Of a DNA stretch of 25,361 nucleotides, positions 24,080-25,361 are shown piece after piece. The stretch spans positions 1 through 25,361 of the forward strand of contig JBMNRC010000032.1 in NCBI GenBank assembly GCA_050944455.1, read 5' to 3'. This stretch comes from Anthropogastromicrobium sp050944455. Lineage in GTDB: Bacteria; Bacillota; Clostridia; Lachnospirales; Lachnospiraceae. Every line of letters begins with the position of its first letter. Positions within the stretch are counted from its first letter, which is position 1. The translations under genes and the position numbers were made by a program. The notes below the pieces were generated by a model. It saw only the letters and a list, made by a program, of their open reading frames with translations, ran no database searches and had not been told where the DNA came from.

Positions 24080-25117
24080 TTATCTGTCCATCTCGGCGAT
24101 CCGGCCGGTGGACTTGTGCTCCCGGATGATCCCTTCGATTTCTTTCAGGTCTGTGTCCAGCAGATCTCCCGGAATGGTATTTTTGAGAGCGCTCGTCGCG
24201 TTTCCGAATTCCAGGGCTCTCTGATAGTTGCCGCCGTCGGACAGGAGCCCGTAGAGAACCCCCGATACGTAGGCGTCGCCGCTTCCGATGCGGTCAACGA
24301 CTTCGATGTCGCGGTACGGCTCTTCCTCATAATACCTTCCCGTCTCCGCGCTGTATATGATCGAGCCGAACGTGTGCCTCTTCGGGCTGTGAACCGTTCT
24401 CTGCGTGGAGCAGACTACAGAGATCGGATATTCCTCCGTAAAGCTCTTCATCATGTCTTTTGCGCTTCCGGTTTTCCCGAAAGTAAGGCGGGCCGTGTCT
24501 TCAGAGCAGAAGAAAATATCCACATAAGGAAGAATCTTCTCGATGCAGGCCTTTGCCTCTGCGCCGGTCCACAGATTGGCGCGGAAGTTGACGTCAAAGG
24601 AAATCACGGCTCCGGCATCCTTGAAACGGCGGATCATCCCGACAGCCGCTTCCCTTGCCTGAAGGCTGAGCGCCAGCGTAATCCCGCTCGTGTGGAAACA
24701 TCTTGCGGAGGCGTACATGCTGTCGCTGTAATCCTCCAGGGAAATTCTGTTGATCGTGGTATTGCGGCGGTCGTACACAATGCGCGGCTTGCGCGGATAG
24801 GCTCCGCCTTCATAATAATAGATGCCGAGCCGGGCATCCGGGTCCGTATCGTAAACCAGATAGTCGTCGGAAACGCCGCCCAGACGGACTCTGTTCTTGA
24901 TGAAAATGCCGAGGTCGTTGGCCGGAAGTTTGGAAATCATCCCGCAGCGGAGGCCCAGCTGGGATACGCCGTTGCAGACATTGAGTTCCGCTCCGCCTAC
25001 CTGCTTGCGGAAAGTGTCCCCACGGCGGATTCTCTCGTTTTCAGGCGGAGAGAGCCTGAGGAGAAGCTCTCCCAGTGATAGAAGCTCAAAATCCCTGTCA
25101 TTTGACGGCCATTTCAT
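24080..25117 (-). CDS. PfkB-family sugar kinase, 2-keto-3-deoxygluconate kinase-like
   Basis: This ribokinase-fold enzyme phosphorylates a sugar or sugar acid with ATP. The 345 residues have GELLLRLSPP (16-25), the substrate-side Gly pair in VGGAELN (40-46), and the anion hole and catalytic Asp281 in DRIGSGDAY (275-283). The RIGSGD form in place of TTGAGD, the RLSPP block and the LGIYYYEGG stretch resemble KDG kinases of uronate and pectin breakdown, but the substrate is inferred only. The frame is open up to 25351 through the adjoining intron. The true ATG is at 25115-25117, with AAGGGGG seven bases upstream. No uronate gene is nearby; it is followed by ftsK. Confidence 0.88.
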   Translation of the reverse strand: MKWPSNDRDFELLSLGELLLRLSPPENERIRRGDTFRKQVGGAELNVCNGVSQLGLRCGMISKLPANDLGIFIKNRVRLGGVSDDYLVYDTDPDARLGIYYYEGGAYPRKPRIVYDRRNTTINRISLEDYSDSMYASARCFHTSGITLALSLQAREAAVGMIRRFKDAGAVISFDVNFRANLWTGAEAKACIEKILPYVDIFFCSEDTARLTFGKTGSAKDMMKSFTEEYPISVVCSTQRTVHSPKRHTFGSIIYSAETGRYYEEEPYRDIEVVDRIGSGDAYVSGVLYGLLSDGGNYQRALEFGNATSALKNTIPGDLLDTDLKEIEGIIREHKSTGRIAEMDR

Positions 25118-25154
25118 AATGCTTCCCCCTTCTTTGTCTCTGATCAGATCTCCG

Positions 25155-25168
25155 GAATGCTGGCATTC
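25155..25168. promoter_or_regulatory. Candidate operator palindrome upstream of the sugar kinase
   Basis: GAATGC-TG-GCATTC is a perfect inverted repeat 37 bases upstream of the kinase ATG. A second, looser dyad, GAAA-N4-TTTC, lies at 25188-25199 and resembles a LacI/GntR-type site. Either could be a repressor site for the kinase. No promoter is clear between the intron and the gene, so the support is weak. Confidence 0.35.
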
Positions 25169-25236
25169 TCCGTGAATCTGTTTCACAGAAACGGTTTTCA
25201 GCATGCCGTAAAACATTCCGTACCGATCAGTACATA

Positions 25237-25361
25237 ATCGAGTAGGAGGGAAATAGTCCAGTGGACTGTTTCCCGACCTCTCACACCACCGTGCGTGCCG
25301 TTCGGCACACGGCGGTTCAATCAACTTAACAAGTGACACGCCTTTCGGCATAGTAGTCCGA
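25237..25361 (-). mobile_element. Group IIC intron, 3' end with domains V and VI, truncated by window edge
   Basis: On the minus strand, domain V (25285-25318) is a 34-nt hairpin. Its stem pairs ACCGCCGTG with CACGGTGGT, a GAAC tetraloop tops it, and a two-base CG bulge lies on the 3' side. Domain VI follows, with the stem GGGAAACAGTCC/GGACTATTTCCC and a bulged branch-point A at 25243 in CCTACTC. The intron ends in GAT at 25237. This matches, from memory, the 3' part of the O. iheyensis class C intron. The first bases in the window could encode the last codons of the intron protein (reading DYYAERRVTC, stop at 25326-25328), but that is a guess. The exon upstream is outside the window. Confidence 0.88.

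Noticed and set aside
1..25361. CRISPR array, prophage, defence island or biosynthetic cluster
   Set aside because: No regularly spaced repeats, phage, nuclease or synthase genes are present; outside the introns everything identifiable is core metabolism or unknown-function DUF5721.

Overview
This GC-rich window looks like a chromosomal piece of a Firmicute of class Clostridia, most likely Lachnospiraceae. The reasons are a DUF5721-type protein, a CIRCE heat-shock operator, a PASTA-domain Ser/Thr kinase paired with a PP2C phosphatase, and the conserved gene order priA-def-fmt-rsmB-rlmN-stp-prkC-rsgA-rpe-thiN. Almost every gene is on the minus strand. Only the DUF5721 gene near the left edge is on the plus strand.

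Layout. Positions 1-89 hold the 5' end of a group IIC intron (minus strand), inserted just after the terminator of a tRNA-Thr(CGU) gene (120-191). A divergent promoter region (192-352) separates the tRNA from the DUF5721 gene (353-943). The gap 944-1210 carries hairpins, including the likely htpG terminator, and a degenerate direct repeat. htpG (1211-3487) follows, with its own promoter and an upstream CIRCE element in a 425-base gap that also contains the terminator of the next gene group.

From 25117 down to 3913 lies a long co-directional run, read right to left: PfkB sugar kinase, ftsK/spoIIIE, fhs, murF, priA, def, fmt, rsmB, rlmN, stp, prkC, rsgA, rpe, thiN and a parvulin-like lipoprotein. 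Several junctions overlap by 4-11 bases, which suggests translational coupling. The strongest stop signal is the terminator at 3820-3846. The one sizeable break inside the run is fhs-murF (250 bases), which holds a hairpin and a 69-base tandem duplication.

The run combines replication and chromosome handling (PriA, FtsK), cell wall synthesis (MurF), one-carbon and initiator-tRNA metabolism (Fhs makes 10-formyl-THF, Fmt uses it, Def removes the formyl group), ribosome modification and assembly (RsmB, RlmN, RsgA) and envelope-sensing phosphorylation (PrkC/Stp). This is core biology; I see no defence island, prophage, CRISPR array or obvious new system.

The right edge (25237-25361) is the 3' end (domains V and VI) of a second group IIC intron in the same orientation. 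The window is therefore bounded on both sides by pieces of the same intron class, as expected for a contig that broke in a dispersed repeat. The most useful second-look items are these bounding introns, a frame break in rsmB, a eukaryote-like charged linker and acidic tail on HtpG, the odd CIRCE geometry, six PASTA repeats in PrkC, and low-complexity insertions recurring in several otherwise ordinary housekeeping proteins.
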